Below are positions 18,241 to 26,675 of a stretch of DNA of 37,183 bases, in pieces. Positions within the stretch are counted from its first letter, which is position 1. Every line of letters starts with the position of its first letter. The notes beneath the pieces are model-generated. The model was not told where the DNA came from and made no database searches. It worked only from the letters and a program-made list of their open reading frames with translations. The translations under genes and the position numbers were made by a program. The stretch comes from Rheinheimera sp. (lineage in GTDB: Bacteria > Pseudomonadota > Gammaproteobacteria > Enterobacterales > Alteromonadaceae): the NCBI RefSeq assembly GCF_030824435.1, contig NZ_JAVBXS010000039.1:1-37183 (forward strand), in the 5' to 3' direction.

Positions 18241-18678
18241 GAGATCTGAAATCAGTGCGCTGAATGTCACGCGTAACCCGACTGCAATGGCAAGACCGGA
18301 ACCCGTAAAAAAGCCCGGATCAACCACAAAGGGATCCGCTGATAAAAGTCGGCAAAACAGACAACAACAGCAGAAAAACCGGGTTATTGCCGCAAAAAAC
18401 CAGCTGGATCTCAGAAGGGTTCTGGTGCAAGCCGATCAACTTTGGATCGATAATTTTATATAAATCAATGAGATCTTCTGGTTACCCCTGCTAAAACTGC
18501 GGTTGTAATAACAGCCGCCGGTTGTATTCACCAGACAAAGGCAACAACAATGACAAATGCTGTTCTCCGGATCTGCCACAAACAGAACGGACGCAGCCAC
18601 AAATCTGGTGACCAACCATATGGCATTTGGTGATGATTAAAAGGACTGCAAGTAAGTGAGCACTCACACATAAAAGAT

Positions 18679-18705
18679 GATAACAATTCTCAATTGCAAT
18701 ATAAT
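18679..18705 (+). promoter_or_regulatory. Fur-box-like operator overlapping a promoter
   Basis: GATAACAATTCTCAATTGC (18679-18697) resembles gammaproteobacterial Fur boxes (GATAATnATTCTCATT type). It is followed at once by a perfect -10 element TATAAT (18700-18705). No good -35 hexamer is seen upstream, but the operator covers where it would be. This predicts iron-repressed expression of the gene at 18747, which has AGGGG 6 bases before its ATG. Confidence 0.6.
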
Positions 18706-18746
18706 ACACTTCCGATACACTAAGGCGGTTTTTTCAGGGGATCTTT

Positions 18747-19910
18747 ATGCCTGCGCAACTGCCGTTGTATCTGTTTATTCTGCTGCTGACGCTGTATCTG
18801 AGTTACAGCCTGCTGAGTTCGTTAAAGCGCACTTGGCAACAACAACTAGCCCGCCGGCAATTGCAACTGCAAGTCAGCCGGGTAAGGCGTCAGGGCAATG
18901 TGATCAAAATCTGGTTGCAACAGCCACAAGGCCAGTTATTACCCAGCGCCAAAGCAGGTCAACATCTGCTGGTGAGCGCTTTGGATCAACAAGGCAAACA
19001 AGTCAGCCGGGCTTATTCATTGCTCAGTGACTGTTCACAGCGCCGTTATTATCAGCTGGCGATCAAAGCAGAGCCACAAGGACGGTTAAGCCAGCAACTG
19101 TTTTTACAGTTAAAGGCCGGCGATAGCCTGTTATGCAGCTGGCCCAAAGGCCATTTTACCTTGTCACAACCATGGTTGCTCCCACTCAGACGCTGGCTCT
19201 GGCCCGCTTCAATAAAACCTTTAGTATTAGTGGCCGGTGGTATTGGCATTACACCGCTGCTGGCGATGATGTTTGCGGCCTTACGTCAAAGGCGCAAGGT
19301 GCAGCTGTGGTATCAGGCCAGAACAAAACAGGATTTGTTGTTTGCTTCAATGCTGCGCCGTTTGCCCGGTTTAACTTTTGTGCCTGTGTTAAGTAAGCCT
19401 CACTCTGACTGGCAAGGACAATCCGGCCGCATCAACGCTGCTATGTTATTGCAACATGCTGAGAAACAATCAGAATTTTATCTTTGTGCCAATGCAATAA
19501 TGGTGGCAGAACTGGAACAGCAACTGCGTGCTGCCGGAGTTAAACATTGTTACCATGAACTTTTTAAAGCCGCCCACAGCAAAGACAACTTTGCCATTGA
19601 ACTGGATGGTAAAACGGCGCCAAGCCTGGGACACAGTTCGGTGCTGGATGCGCTATTAAGCAGCGGATTGAAAGTACCTTATGATTGTCGTGGTGGTTCT
19701 TGTGGCCAATGCCGGTTAACTTTACTTGGCGGCAGCTGCAAAACAGTGTTAGCACCGGAATTTGCACTTGCCGACAATGAAATCTTAAGTTGTTGTGTGC
19801 AAGCCAGCTCCCCTTTGCAACTGGCATTTAGTCAACCACAACACAATGGTCCATCTTCAGCTATCACTCTGCTTGATCTAAAACAAAACAACATGGAGAT
19901 CCAGAACTAG
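18747..19910 (+). CDS. Membrane-anchored flavin/2Fe-2S NAD(P)H oxidoreductase
   Basis: A 387-residue three-part electron-transfer protein: one N-terminal membrane helix (about 5-25), a ferredoxin-NADP reductase-type module and a C-terminal plant-type ferredoxin. FAD binding is marked by RAYS (88-91) and NAD(P) binding by GGIGITP (164-170). The 2Fe-2S cluster ligands are C314-x4-C319-x2-C322 and C349 or C350. The arrangement matches class IA-like hybrid reductases (HCP reductase, phenol/vanillate reductase types); the electron acceptor is unknown. The Fur-box in its promoter suggests a role under iron limitation, for example reducing ferric chelates, but that is inference. A chemoreceptor gene follows 100 bases downstream. 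Confidence 0.8.
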   Translation: MPAQLPLYLFILLLTLYLSYSLLSSLKRTWQQQLARRQLQLQVSRVRRQGNVIKIWLQQPQGQLLPSAKAGQHLLVSALDQQGKQVSRAYSLLSDCSQRRYYQLAIKAEPQGRLSQQLFLQLKAGDSLLCSWPKGHFTLSQPWLLPLRRWLWPASIKPLVLVAGGIGITPLLAMMFAALRQRRKVQLWYQARTKQDLLFASMLRRLPGLTFVPVLSKPHSDWQGQSGRINAAMLLQHAEKQSEFYLCANAIMVAELEQQLRAAGVKHCYHELFKAAHSKDNFAIELDGKTAPSLGHSSVLDALLSSGLKVPYDCRGGSCGQCRLTLLGGSCKTVLAPEFALADNEILSCCVQASSPLQLAFSQPQHNGPSSAITLLDLKQNNMEIQN

Positions 19911-20010
19911 AATAGATCCGTAATATTCAGCACCTGTGATGGTTTCCCGCAAAACAGGGCTGCCTTTCTTCACTTTGAGCATGGATTGCTTTGATCTATC
20001 GAGGTTTTTC

Positions 20011-21516
20011 ATGACATCTTTCCAGCTCGCATTTCGTGCGCAGGCTTTTTTTATTGCCAACCTGGTTAATCTGGCTTTATTGGTTTTAGCCTTGCTGCTG
20101 GCAAGCCTGCACCAAAGCTGGTTGCCGGCTTTATTGGTAGGCATTCCATCGGCGTTAGTGCCTTATTTGTTGTACCGCACCTTTGGTGATCAACTGCTGG
20201 CAAGGCTGAGTTATGGTGTCAGCTTTATGTTTTTCAGCGCCTTGCATATTCACCAGTCGATGGGCAAAACCGAATTACACTTTGGCATTTTTGTATTGCT
20301 TGCCGTGCTGATTGCATTTCGCTGCTGGAAGGTGATCCTCGCTGCTGCACTCACCATTGCCGTGCATCATTTGCTATTTATGTATCTGCAATTTGGTGGT
20401 GCTGCGGTTTATCTGGTACCACAACAAGATGCCAATCTGAGCATAGTGTTGATCCACGCTTTGTATGTGGTGATTGAAGCAGCGGTGCTGATGATCATCT
20501 GTAAACGCAGCTTACGTGAAGCGATGGAAGGTCAGGCTTTGTTTGACGTGACAGATCAGCTGCTGACACAAGACAACAAAATTCTGATCTCCAGCCGCGC
20601 CCGCGATCTCAACTCAACGCTGATTAATAAATTTAATGGCGTGCTGACCACACTGCAAAACACCGTCAGCACTATTGATGCCTCGGCGCGGGAGCTGAAA
20701 GACCAATCTACTGAATTGTTGGCAGAAGGCAGTGAACTGTCAGGCATCATGAGCCGGCAACTGGCCGAAGTAGAAAAAATTAACAGTGCCAGCCGTGGTA
20801 TATCAGATGGTATTAATCAGGCAGTGCAATTGTCACAACAAGTGCTGCAAATTGCTCAGGACGCGCAACAGTCGGCGGAAGCTGGTCGTCAAACTGTAGG
20901 ATCCACCATTACCTCAATAGACAACCTGACCAGTCAGCTGGAAAGTTCCAAACATAAAGTTCATAGCATGGCGGAATCCACCAATGAAATCCGCACTGTA
21001 CTGGAAGTGATTCAGAGTATTGCCGAACAAACCAATTTGCTGGCACTGAATGCTGCCATAGAAGCAGCCAGGGCTGGTGAACAAGGCCGTGGTTTTGCGG
21101 TGGTGGCTGACGAAGTTCGCACCTTAGCTTCACGCACTCATGGTTCTACCGCCGAAATTAAGAATATGATTGCCCGCCTGGTGCAGGCCAGTGCTGAATC
21201 TGTGCAGGCAGTTGACCAGTGCCTGGAGCAAATTGGCACTACTGTTGGTTTTGCCAGACAAAGTGACACTGCGTTACAGGATATTCGCAATCAGGCCGGC
21301 GCAGTAGTGGAAGCGGCCAGCGCTATGACTCAGGCCATGGATGAACAGGATGAAGCCAGCACACATATTGCCCATAGTATTGCTGAATTGAATCAGATGA
21401 CCGATGCCCAGACCAGACAGGGCAAACAAGTGTTGCACAGCGCTGCCAGCGTCAGCAAAATCACCGGCTTATTAACAGATGAAGCCAACAGATTCCGTCA
21501 GGACAAAAGCTTTTGA
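20011..21516 (+). CDS. Methyl-accepting chemotaxis protein with six-helix membrane sensor
   Basis: A 501-residue chemoreceptor. The ATG at 20011 has GAGG 6 bases upstream; a start at 19936 would add 25 residues with no good ribosome-binding site. The N-terminal about 165 residues form six membrane helices with almost no periplasmic loop, so there is no external ligand-binding domain. Histidines lie in the helices: H79, H81, H90, paired H119-H120 and H149, with E88 and E156. The cytoplasmic part has methylation helices and the conserved hairpin tip [20 protein letters not shown] (starting near residue 337) that contacts CheA/CheW. There is no C-terminal CheR-binding pentapeptide. The signal could be internal (membrane energy, redox, or a bound metal or heme); that is a guess from the histidines. 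Confidence 0.88.
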   Translation: MTSFQLAFRAQAFFIANLVNLALLVLALLLASLHQSWLPALLVGIPSALVPYLLYRTFGDQLLARLSYGVSFMFFSALHIHQSMGKTELHFGIFVLLAVLIAFRCWKVILAAALTIAVHHLLFMYLQFGGAAVYLVPQQDANLSIVLIHALYVVIEAAVLMIICKRSLREAMEGQALFDVTDQLLTQDNKILISSRARDLNSTLINKFNGVLTTLQNTVSTIDASARELKDQSTELLAEGSELSGIMSRQLAEVEKINSASRGISDGINQAVQLSQQVLQIAQDAQQSAEAGRQTVGSTITSIDNLTSQLESSKHKVHSMAESTNEIRTVLEVIQSIAEQTNLLALNAAIEAARAGEQGRGFAVVADEVRTLASRTHGSTAEIKNMIARLVQASAESVQAVDQCLEQIGTTVGFARQSDTALQDIRNQAGAVVEAASAMTQAMDEQDEASTHIAHSIAELNQMTDAQTRQGKQVLHSAASVSKITGLLTDEANRFRQDKSF

Positions 21517-22028
21517 ATAAAATCTGGTTTGGCTGGTTGTTGTTTGCCGCTTGGATCATCTGTACATCCTGGTTGTTGTTTCAAAGCGGCAACCAGCATT
21601 ATGGGGAGTTTGATCCAAAGCGGCAGTTGCAACAACACACACAACAACTCAGTTTGTTAAATGGTATTGCAGCGGAAAACAATTCAGGCGCAGTGTTGTT
21701 GCATGTGCTGGATCCAGACTGCCCTTGTAGCGGCAATGCCAAAACACATATCAATACACTACAAGCTGAACTTCAGGGCCAGCAGCTGCAACAGATTTAC
21801 CTTAGCAGCACTGAAGTTCAGGCTATGGGTATTAGTGTGCCTGCAACGCCTATGGTGATTTATCTGCACAACCGGCAACTGGTATACAGTGGCCCTTATG
21901 CCAGCGGTCCGGCTTGTAGTGCCAAAAACAGTATGCTCAGTGCTGTATTGCAAAACACCAGCCGGCTGCCGGGCAGCTGGCTCAACAGCGAAACCTGGTC
22001 TTGCCGCTGCCTGAGCAACAGTAGCTAA
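21513..22028 (+). CDS. Membrane-anchored thioredoxin-like protein (DUF6436-like)
   Basis: A 171-residue protein starting with TTG that overlaps the chemoreceptor stop codon (TTGA), so it is almost certainly translated by coupling to that gene. It has one N-terminal membrane helix (about 6-23), then a thioredoxin-like domain. That domain has the sequence VLDPDCPC (C70, C72, a CxC rather than CxxC site), a VPATP loop at 109-113 in the place of the thioredoxin cis-proline, C135, and a second CxC (C164, C166) near the end. I believe it belongs to the DUF6436 group of Alteromonadales, but cannot confirm. A periplasmic thiol-disulfide or metal-binding role would fit. Confidence 0.6.
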   Translation: MNKIWFGWLLFAAWIICTSWLLFQSGNQHYGEFDPKRQLQQHTQQLSLLNGIAAENNSGAVLLHVLDPDCPCSGNAKTHINTLQAELQGQQLQQIYLSSTEVQAMGISVPATPMVIYLHNRQLVYSGPYASGPACSAKNSMLSAVLQNTSRLPGSWLNSETWSCRCLSNSS

Positions 22029-22090
22029 CACAATAAACTCAGGCACGACACCGCTTGGTCAGAACACAACTTTGTGAGCAAGCGACTTTA

Positions 22091-23254
22091 TTAAAGCGCT
22101 ACTTTATCAGTACTGCTTTTGCTTTTTGCCAGCGCATATTCGGCTTGTGTCAACACCCGCACAGCGTCGCCGTCTTTTAAAGTGTCGGCGCCGCGCACCA
22201 CCAGCTTGTCACCCGGCGTCAGGGCAGCGTCGACCTGCAGCCATTCGCCCTGGCCCTGACCCACTGTCACTTCCAGCCGTTTTACTTTTTGTCCGCCTTG
22301 CGGGTCCTGTTGCACCAAAAACACCGCATGTTGTTGTTTACCCAGCACTAAAGCGTCACGATGGACCACTGTACTTAACTTCGCTGTTGCTGTTGGCAAA
22401 GCCACACTGACCAGCTGCCCTACCGAAAAACGGTTGGCGCTGTCCGGCGTCACTGCCAGTCTGGCTTCAAAAGTCTGGGAGCGGACATCAGATACCGGGA
22501 TCACTGAGCTCAGTTGCAGCTCAGTCTGGCCTTGTTGTTGATACACCAACAAACTTTGACCTGGCTGAATAAAAGCGGCATATGACAAAGGTGCAAACAG
22601 CCGCACTTCCAGATCGGTCAGGCTGACCAGCTGCAACAAAGTTTCACTGCGGCTGACTTCTTCCCCTTTCTGGTGATGACGTTGACTTACCACTCCGGCA
22701 AAAGGCGCTGTCACCACAGCACGACCCAGTTGATCCTGCACCTGTGCCAATGAAGCACGGTTCAGCTCAACATCGGCAAGCGCCAAATCACGATCCGCCT
22801 GCACCTGATCCAATTGAGTTTGTGAAATCAGCTGTTTGGCCACCAGGGTTTTTAGCCTGGCTAGTTCTTTATCCAGCCTGGCTGCATTAATTTGTGATCT
22901 TTTCAGCTGCGCCTGCAGCTCGTTGCTGCGCAGCTTCAGCGGTGTAGGGTCAAGCCGTGCCAGCACATCCCCTTGTGCCACCTGCTGGCCTGCTTCAGCA
23001 ATCCAGTCCAGCCGGCCGTCGACACCCGCACTTAAATTCGACTGATAACGGCTATAAACCTGCCCCGACACCATCATCTGCGGGCTGATGGTTTGGCTTT
23101 GTACAGGCGCCACACTGACCACTTTAACCGGTGCAGTTTCGGCCTGAGCTAAAAACGCCGTGCCACCAAGCAGCAGCACCAACTGCAGACTGCCGGTCAG
23201 TTGTCGTTGCCATAAGGCGGCTTGCTGTAAAAACTTGTGGGTATTATTGAGCAT
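22091..23254 (-). CDS. RND efflux periplasmic adaptor (membrane fusion protein)
   Basis: A 387-residue HlyD/AcrA-type adaptor that would link the inner-membrane RND permease to an outer-membrane channel. A long N-terminus leads to a signal peptide ending near residue 38 (AQA-ETAP). Then come a lipoyl/barrel-sandwich half (SAGVDGRLDWIAEAGQQVAQGDVLARLD), an alpha-helical hairpin rich in Q/L (about 112-170), the second lipoyl half (VTAPFAGVVSQRHHQKGEEV) and beta-barrel and membrane-proximal domains. No lipid-attachment cysteine is seen. It is the second gene of its operon, overlapping the permease stop by 11 bases; the usual order is adaptor first. No TolC-like gene is adjacent. Confidence 0.92.
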   Translation of the reverse strand: MLNNTHKFLQQAALWQRQLTGSLQLVLLLGGTAFLAQAETAPVKVVSVAPVQSQTISPQMMVSGQVYSRYQSNLSAGVDGRLDWIAEAGQQVAQGDVLARLDPTPLKLRSNELQAQLKRSQINAARLDKELARLKTLVAKQLISQTQLDQVQADRDLALADVELNRASLAQVQDQLGRAVVTAPFAGVVSQRHHQKGEEVSRSETLLQLVSLTDLEVRLFAPLSYAAFIQPGQSLLVYQQQGQTELQLSSVIPVSDVRSQTFEARLAVTPDSANRFSVGQLVSVALPTATAKLSTVVHRDALVLGKQQHAVFLVQQDPQGGQKVKRLEVTVGQGQGEWLQVDAALTPGDKLVVRGADTLKDGDAVRVLTQAEYALAKSKSSTDKVAL

Positions 23255-26200
23255 GGTGTAAAGCTCCTGCTGTAGCTAAAGAGGTTGATGTGCGCTGCCA
23301 GCTGCCCAGATACAGCAGCGCGGGCATCAGAATTAACGTAAAGACTGCACTGAAGGTCATGCCACCGACAATCACTGTGGCAAGACCGCGGTAAATTTCA
23401 CTGCCAACACCGGGCACCAGCATCAAAGGCAACATGCCAAAAATACTGGTGAGGGTGCTCATATAAATAGGTCGCGCCCGTACCCGCACAGCTTCACTAA
23501 TGGCATCCAATGGGCTTAACCCCAGAGCTATACTGTCGCGGTATTGTTCCACCAGCAAAATGGCGTTATTGACCACCAGCCCAAGCAGAATGATAAAACC
23601 TATCATGGTCAGTAAATCCAGTGCCTGGAAGGTAAATAAATTCAAAAGCTTAAGCGCAACCACCCCACCTAATAACGACATTGGCATCGTTAGCACCACC
23701 AGCAAACTGGCTTTGACTGATTTAAACAAAGCAGCCATCAGCAAAAACAGAATAAACACAGCTATCACAAAGTTAACCGCCATAGTGTTAATGGCCGCCT
23801 CCAGCCGGTCAGCACTGCCACGAAAACCTATAGTTAAATCATCGCCCAATTGCTGGCGCAGCGGCAGCACTATGTCCTGCTGCAAAATAGCCATTACATC
23901 AGACAGCGCCATGTCGGCAGGTGGGGTAATTTGTAAACTGACAGTGCGCAGGCCATTCACCCGCAGCAAATTGGTTGGACCCACTGTACGTTGCAAACTG
24001 GTGAGCTGGCCTATGGTTTGTACCCCGGCTTGCGCTGTATAAAGCGGCATCGCCTGCAACTGTTCCGGTGTGGTCCATGGTATGGCCCGCAGAATAATAT
24101 CCATACGTTCATTACCATCAAACTGCTCGCCTACGTAAATACCGTCTGTCATAGCGCGCACTGCGTTGGCCACGGTAAAACGGTCCACTCCGGCTTTGGC
24201 AATATTCATTTCGTCGGGCAAAATTTTCAGCTCCGGCTGATTTTGCGCCAGGCCAGGCTGCGCCTGCACATTGGCACCCGGAATTTTTTCCTGCACCAAG
24301 GCCATAGCAGCTGCCGCCTGTTGCATCAGCAGCTCACTGTCCGGCCCCTGAAAATCCAGATACAACTCACGGCCCGAATTAAAGCCAAAGTTCAACAACG
24401 AAGCGCGGAAACTAAAAGAGGTGGTATCTGGCAAATCTTTTAAAATTTCAGTGCGTAATAAGGTCAGCATATCGTCCACGGCACGGGGGTCTTCCGGGTA
24501 AATAAACAACACATTAAAAGCCGGGAACATCGACATGTTGTAACCTTTAATAGCCGGATATTTTTTATCCTGATAATAAGGTTTTAACCGTTCAACCAGC
24601 AGCTGGCCTATTTCCTGTTCCAGCACCTGAATATTGCCTCCGGGCGGCAGGGTAAAACCGGTAAAAATACCGTCAGAGTTGGCCTGGGGTAAAAAATCTG
24701 CTTTAGGTAATAACAACATAATCAACAAAATGCTGCCGGGTACAAACAACAACACCCAACCAACAGACTTTTTAACACTGCCTGTGAGCAACATCACGTG
24801 ATGTGTCAGCCATTGCCAGAGTGGTAATAAAGGGTCAGGTTTGGCGTCTTGTTGTTTAAACAATAACATCGAAGCGACCGGAATGACGGTCAGCGCCACC
24901 AGCATCGAAGCCGAAACCGCCACCGCCAGCGTCAATGCCAGATCGTAAAACAGCTGGCCTTCCACCCCTTGCATAAAGAGCACCGGCAGAAAAATAGCCA
25001 CCGTAGTGACAGTGGATGCAAACAATGCACCTTTGACCTGGGCTGTACCTTTTTTAATTGCCAGTAGCAGCCCCATGCCCTGTTGCTGCAACCGCACAAT
25101 ATTCTCCTGCACTATAATAGCGGCATCCAGCACCATACCGACCGCAAAAGCCAGGCCAGCCAGCGACACCACATTTAAACTGCGGCCAAACGCCTGCAGT
25201 ATGATAAAAGCCACCAGTAAACAGACCGGAATGCTCAGACCAATCAGCAAAGTGGCTTTGATACCCCGCAAAAAATAAAACAGGATCAATAAACTCAGTG
25301 CCACCCCAAGCCATAAATTGGAGTTCACCAGCGCTATAGCACGGCGAATATGCACCGAAGCGTCAAAGCTAAGTTCCATTTCCAGCCCTTTGGCGGCCAG
25401 CACATCCCGGTTCAGCTCGGTAATGGCCAGGTTCACTTCATCCAGAATGGCCACAGTGTTGGAATTTTCACCACGCTCCAGCGTCAGGTAATAAGCAGGT
25501 AAACCGTTTCTTTTGGTAAAACCAGGCACTTCAGGGTAACCCACTTCCACTTCGGCAATTTCCGCCAAATAAACAGGCCGGCCCTGGTTATAAGAAATAA
25601 TCATCTGGCCATAACTTTGTGCATCAAACTGGCCTTCAAAACGCACTGTATATTGGCGGCGGCCTACTTCAGCAAAACCACCTGACACATTACTGCTGCG
25701 GTTAATACTTTGCTGAATTTGTTCAATGCTGATGCCAAGGGCGGCCATTTTGTAAGGGTCAAAGGTAATATGCAGCTCTTTGGGCAAATCCGACGCCAAC
25801 TCCACATTAGAAACACCGGAAATAGCCCGTAACCTGGGCCCGACATTGTCGCGGATCAGCTTTAAATAAGGACTAAAATCATCAGGAGCGCCCGGCGTCA
25901 TTTGTTTGATCAGAATGGAGGCCACATTACCGCGGCCACTGCCGACATTAATCACCGGCTCTGCTGCTTCTCTGGGTCTTGGCGGCGCCTGATTTAACGC
26001 GTTAATCACATCCAGCATGGCGCGCTGCATGTCTTGCCCCACTTCAAAAGTTAACGCAATAGAGCCAAAACCAGGGCCAACATTACTCTGAATTTCCACT
26101 ACACCAGGCACATTGCGTAAGGTGTTTTCCTGCGGTTCAATAATGGTGGCTTCCATTTCCTGCGGCGCAGCAGCGCGCCAGCCGTTATTAATAAAAATTT

Positions 26201-26330
26201 GTGGTCTGTCTAAATCCGGTAACAACTGCACCGGCAATTTCACTATGGCCAACAAACCAAATAACAGGATCAAAATAACCACCACCAGAGTGGCGGCCGG
26301 ATTTTTACAACTGGCGCGGGTCAGGTTCAT
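23244..26330 (-). CDS. RND-family efflux transporter permease
   Basis: A 1028-residue inner-membrane pump of the AcrB/MexB superfamily, driven by proton influx. It starts at the ATG at 26330 (MNLTRASCKNPAATLVVV, the standard RND N-terminus); the frame is open to 26504, but that extension does not look like an RND protein. Features are TM1 at about 12-31, a large periplasmic porter domain, TM2-6 from about 338, a second porter domain, and TM8-12 ending near residue 1005. In TM4 the proton-relay segment reads GMVLDAAIIVQEN, with a single Asp (D402) followed by Ala where AcrB has Asp-Asp. This is common in other RND subgroups. The substrate cannot be told from sequence. Confidence 0.93.
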   Translation of the reverse strand: MNLTRASCKNPAATLVVVILILLFGLLAIVKLPVQLLPDLDRPQIFINNGWRAAAPQEMEATIIEPQENTLRNVPGVVEIQSNVGPGFGSIALTFEVGQDMQRAMLDVINALNQAPPRPREAAEPVINVGSGRGNVASILIKQMTPGAPDDFSPYLKLIRDNVGPRLRAISGVSNVELASDLPKELHITFDPYKMAALGISIEQIQQSINRSSNVSGGFAEVGRRQYTVRFEGQFDAQSYGQMIISYNQGRPVYLAEIAEVEVGYPEVPGFTKRNGLPAYYLTLERGENSNTVAILDEVNLAITELNRDVLAAKGLEMELSFDASVHIRRAIALVNSNLWLGVALSLLILFYFLRGIKATLLIGLSIPVCLLVAFIILQAFGRSLNVVSLAGLAFAVGMVLDAAIIVQENIVRLQQQGMGLLLAIKKGTAQVKGALFASTVTTVAIFLPVLFMQGVEGQLFYDLALTLAVAVSASMLVALTVIPVASMLLFKQQDAKPDPLLPLWQWLTHHVMLLTGSVKKSVGWVLLFVPGSILLIMLLLPKADFLPQANSDGIFTGFTLPPGGNIQVLEQEIGQLLVERLKPYYQDKKYPAIKGYNMSMFPAFNVLFIYPEDPRAVDDMLTLLRTEILKDLPDTTSFSFRASLLNFGFNSGRELYLDFQGPDSELLMQQAAAAMALVQEKIPGANVQAQPGLAQNQPELKILPDEMNIAKAGVDRFTVANAVRAMTDGIYVGEQFDGNERMDIILRAIPWTTPEQLQAMPLYTAQAGVQTIGQLTSLQRTVGPTNLLRVNGLRTVSLQITPPADMALSDVMAILQQDIVLPLRQQLGDDLTIGFRGSADRLEAAINTMAVNFVIAVFILFLLMAALFKSVKASLLVVLTMPMSLLGGVVALKLLNLFTFQALDLLTMIGFIILLGLVVNNAILLVEQYRDSIALGLSPLDAISEAVRVRARPIYMSTLTSIFGMLPLMLVPGVGSEIYRGLATVIVGGMTFSAVFTLILMPALLYLGSWQRTSTSLATAGALHHAQ

Positions 26331-26675
26331 ATCAGCGTCTTTGGAAATAGCGAATGGCCGGAGTATATGCAGTAGTAGGCAAAATCCCAGAAAAGGTTGG
26401 GACAAGCGGAAGATAAATTGCAACCAATTGTGACCAGACGTCACTGGTCTTAATTTAATTGCCACTGGTCGTTGTCGCGCGCTGGCTACAGCAAAATAAG
26501 CCATGCCAGTAGCAAGGGGCGGCCTTTAGAAAAACACCGGCCAAAAGCAAGCATCCGGTAAAATTATTGTTACTTTAGTAATTTACCAAATTGAGCTTCT
26601 CAGTTAGCATCACCCCTTTTATCGGCTTATCACAACCTGCACAATAGGGCCATTCACCCACGCAAGGAGCATCAG
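26331..26675. other. Divergent control region between RND operon and protease
   Basis: No gene is supported in these 345 bases. Leftward, a possible -10 element TATACT (26367-26362, minus strand) lies about 30 bases before the permease start, with a poor -35. Three CTGGTC-type half-sites lie at 26432-26470. Rightward, a TTACTTTAGTAA partial palindrome near 26569 and AAGGAG at 26664-26669 precede the protease start. Confidence 0.5.
26432..26470. promoter_or_regulatory. Putative repressor operator of the RND operon
   Basis: GACCAG (26432-26437) and CTGGTC (26444-26449) form an inverted repeat with a 6-base gap. A further direct copy of CACTGGTC at 26463-26470 lies exactly 21 bases (two helical turns) from the first at 26442-26449. 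This spacing suits a dimeric regulator of the TetR kind, but no regulator gene is adjacent. Confidence 0.4.

Larger units (their letters stand above)
18053..18746. other. 694-base divergent control region, GATC-rich, no gene
   Basis: No convincing coding frame lies between mraZ and the rightward reductase gene; a 72-codon minus-strand frame at 18491-18709 has no ribosome-binding site or family features. The region contains the mraZ promoter and operator (18091-18153), a second pair of GTGG boxes facing right (18225-18238), and a Fur-box with promoter (18679-18705). GATC occurs at 18039, 18056, 18077, 18089, 18173, 18183, 18243, 18318, 18333, 18407, 18434, 18445 and 18472. That is 13 sites in 437 bases, against about 1.7 expected by chance. 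Confidence 0.75.

Noticed and set aside
18039-18475. Possible replication origin because of GATC cluster and a DnaA-box-like sequence
   Set aside because: Only one weak DnaA-like box (7 of 9), no AT-rich unwinding tract with repeats, and the gene context is dcw rather than dnaA or mioC/gid.
18491-18709. 72-codon minus-strand frame in the control region
   Set aside because: No ribosome-binding site, no family features, and it overlaps the Fur-box and promoter.
22029-22090. Terminator between the convergent DUF6436-like gene and the RND adaptor
   Set aside because: Only a bulged AGCG/CGCT pairing running into the adaptor gene is seen, with no loop or T-run; not strong enough to call.
23500-24042. 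180-codon plus-strand frame inside the RND permease
   Set aside because: Antisense shadow produced by codon bias of the permease gene.
26331-26504. 58-residue extension of the RND permease
   Set aside because: Precedes the standard RND start (short N-terminus then TM1), runs through the putative operator and promoter, and is not RND-like.
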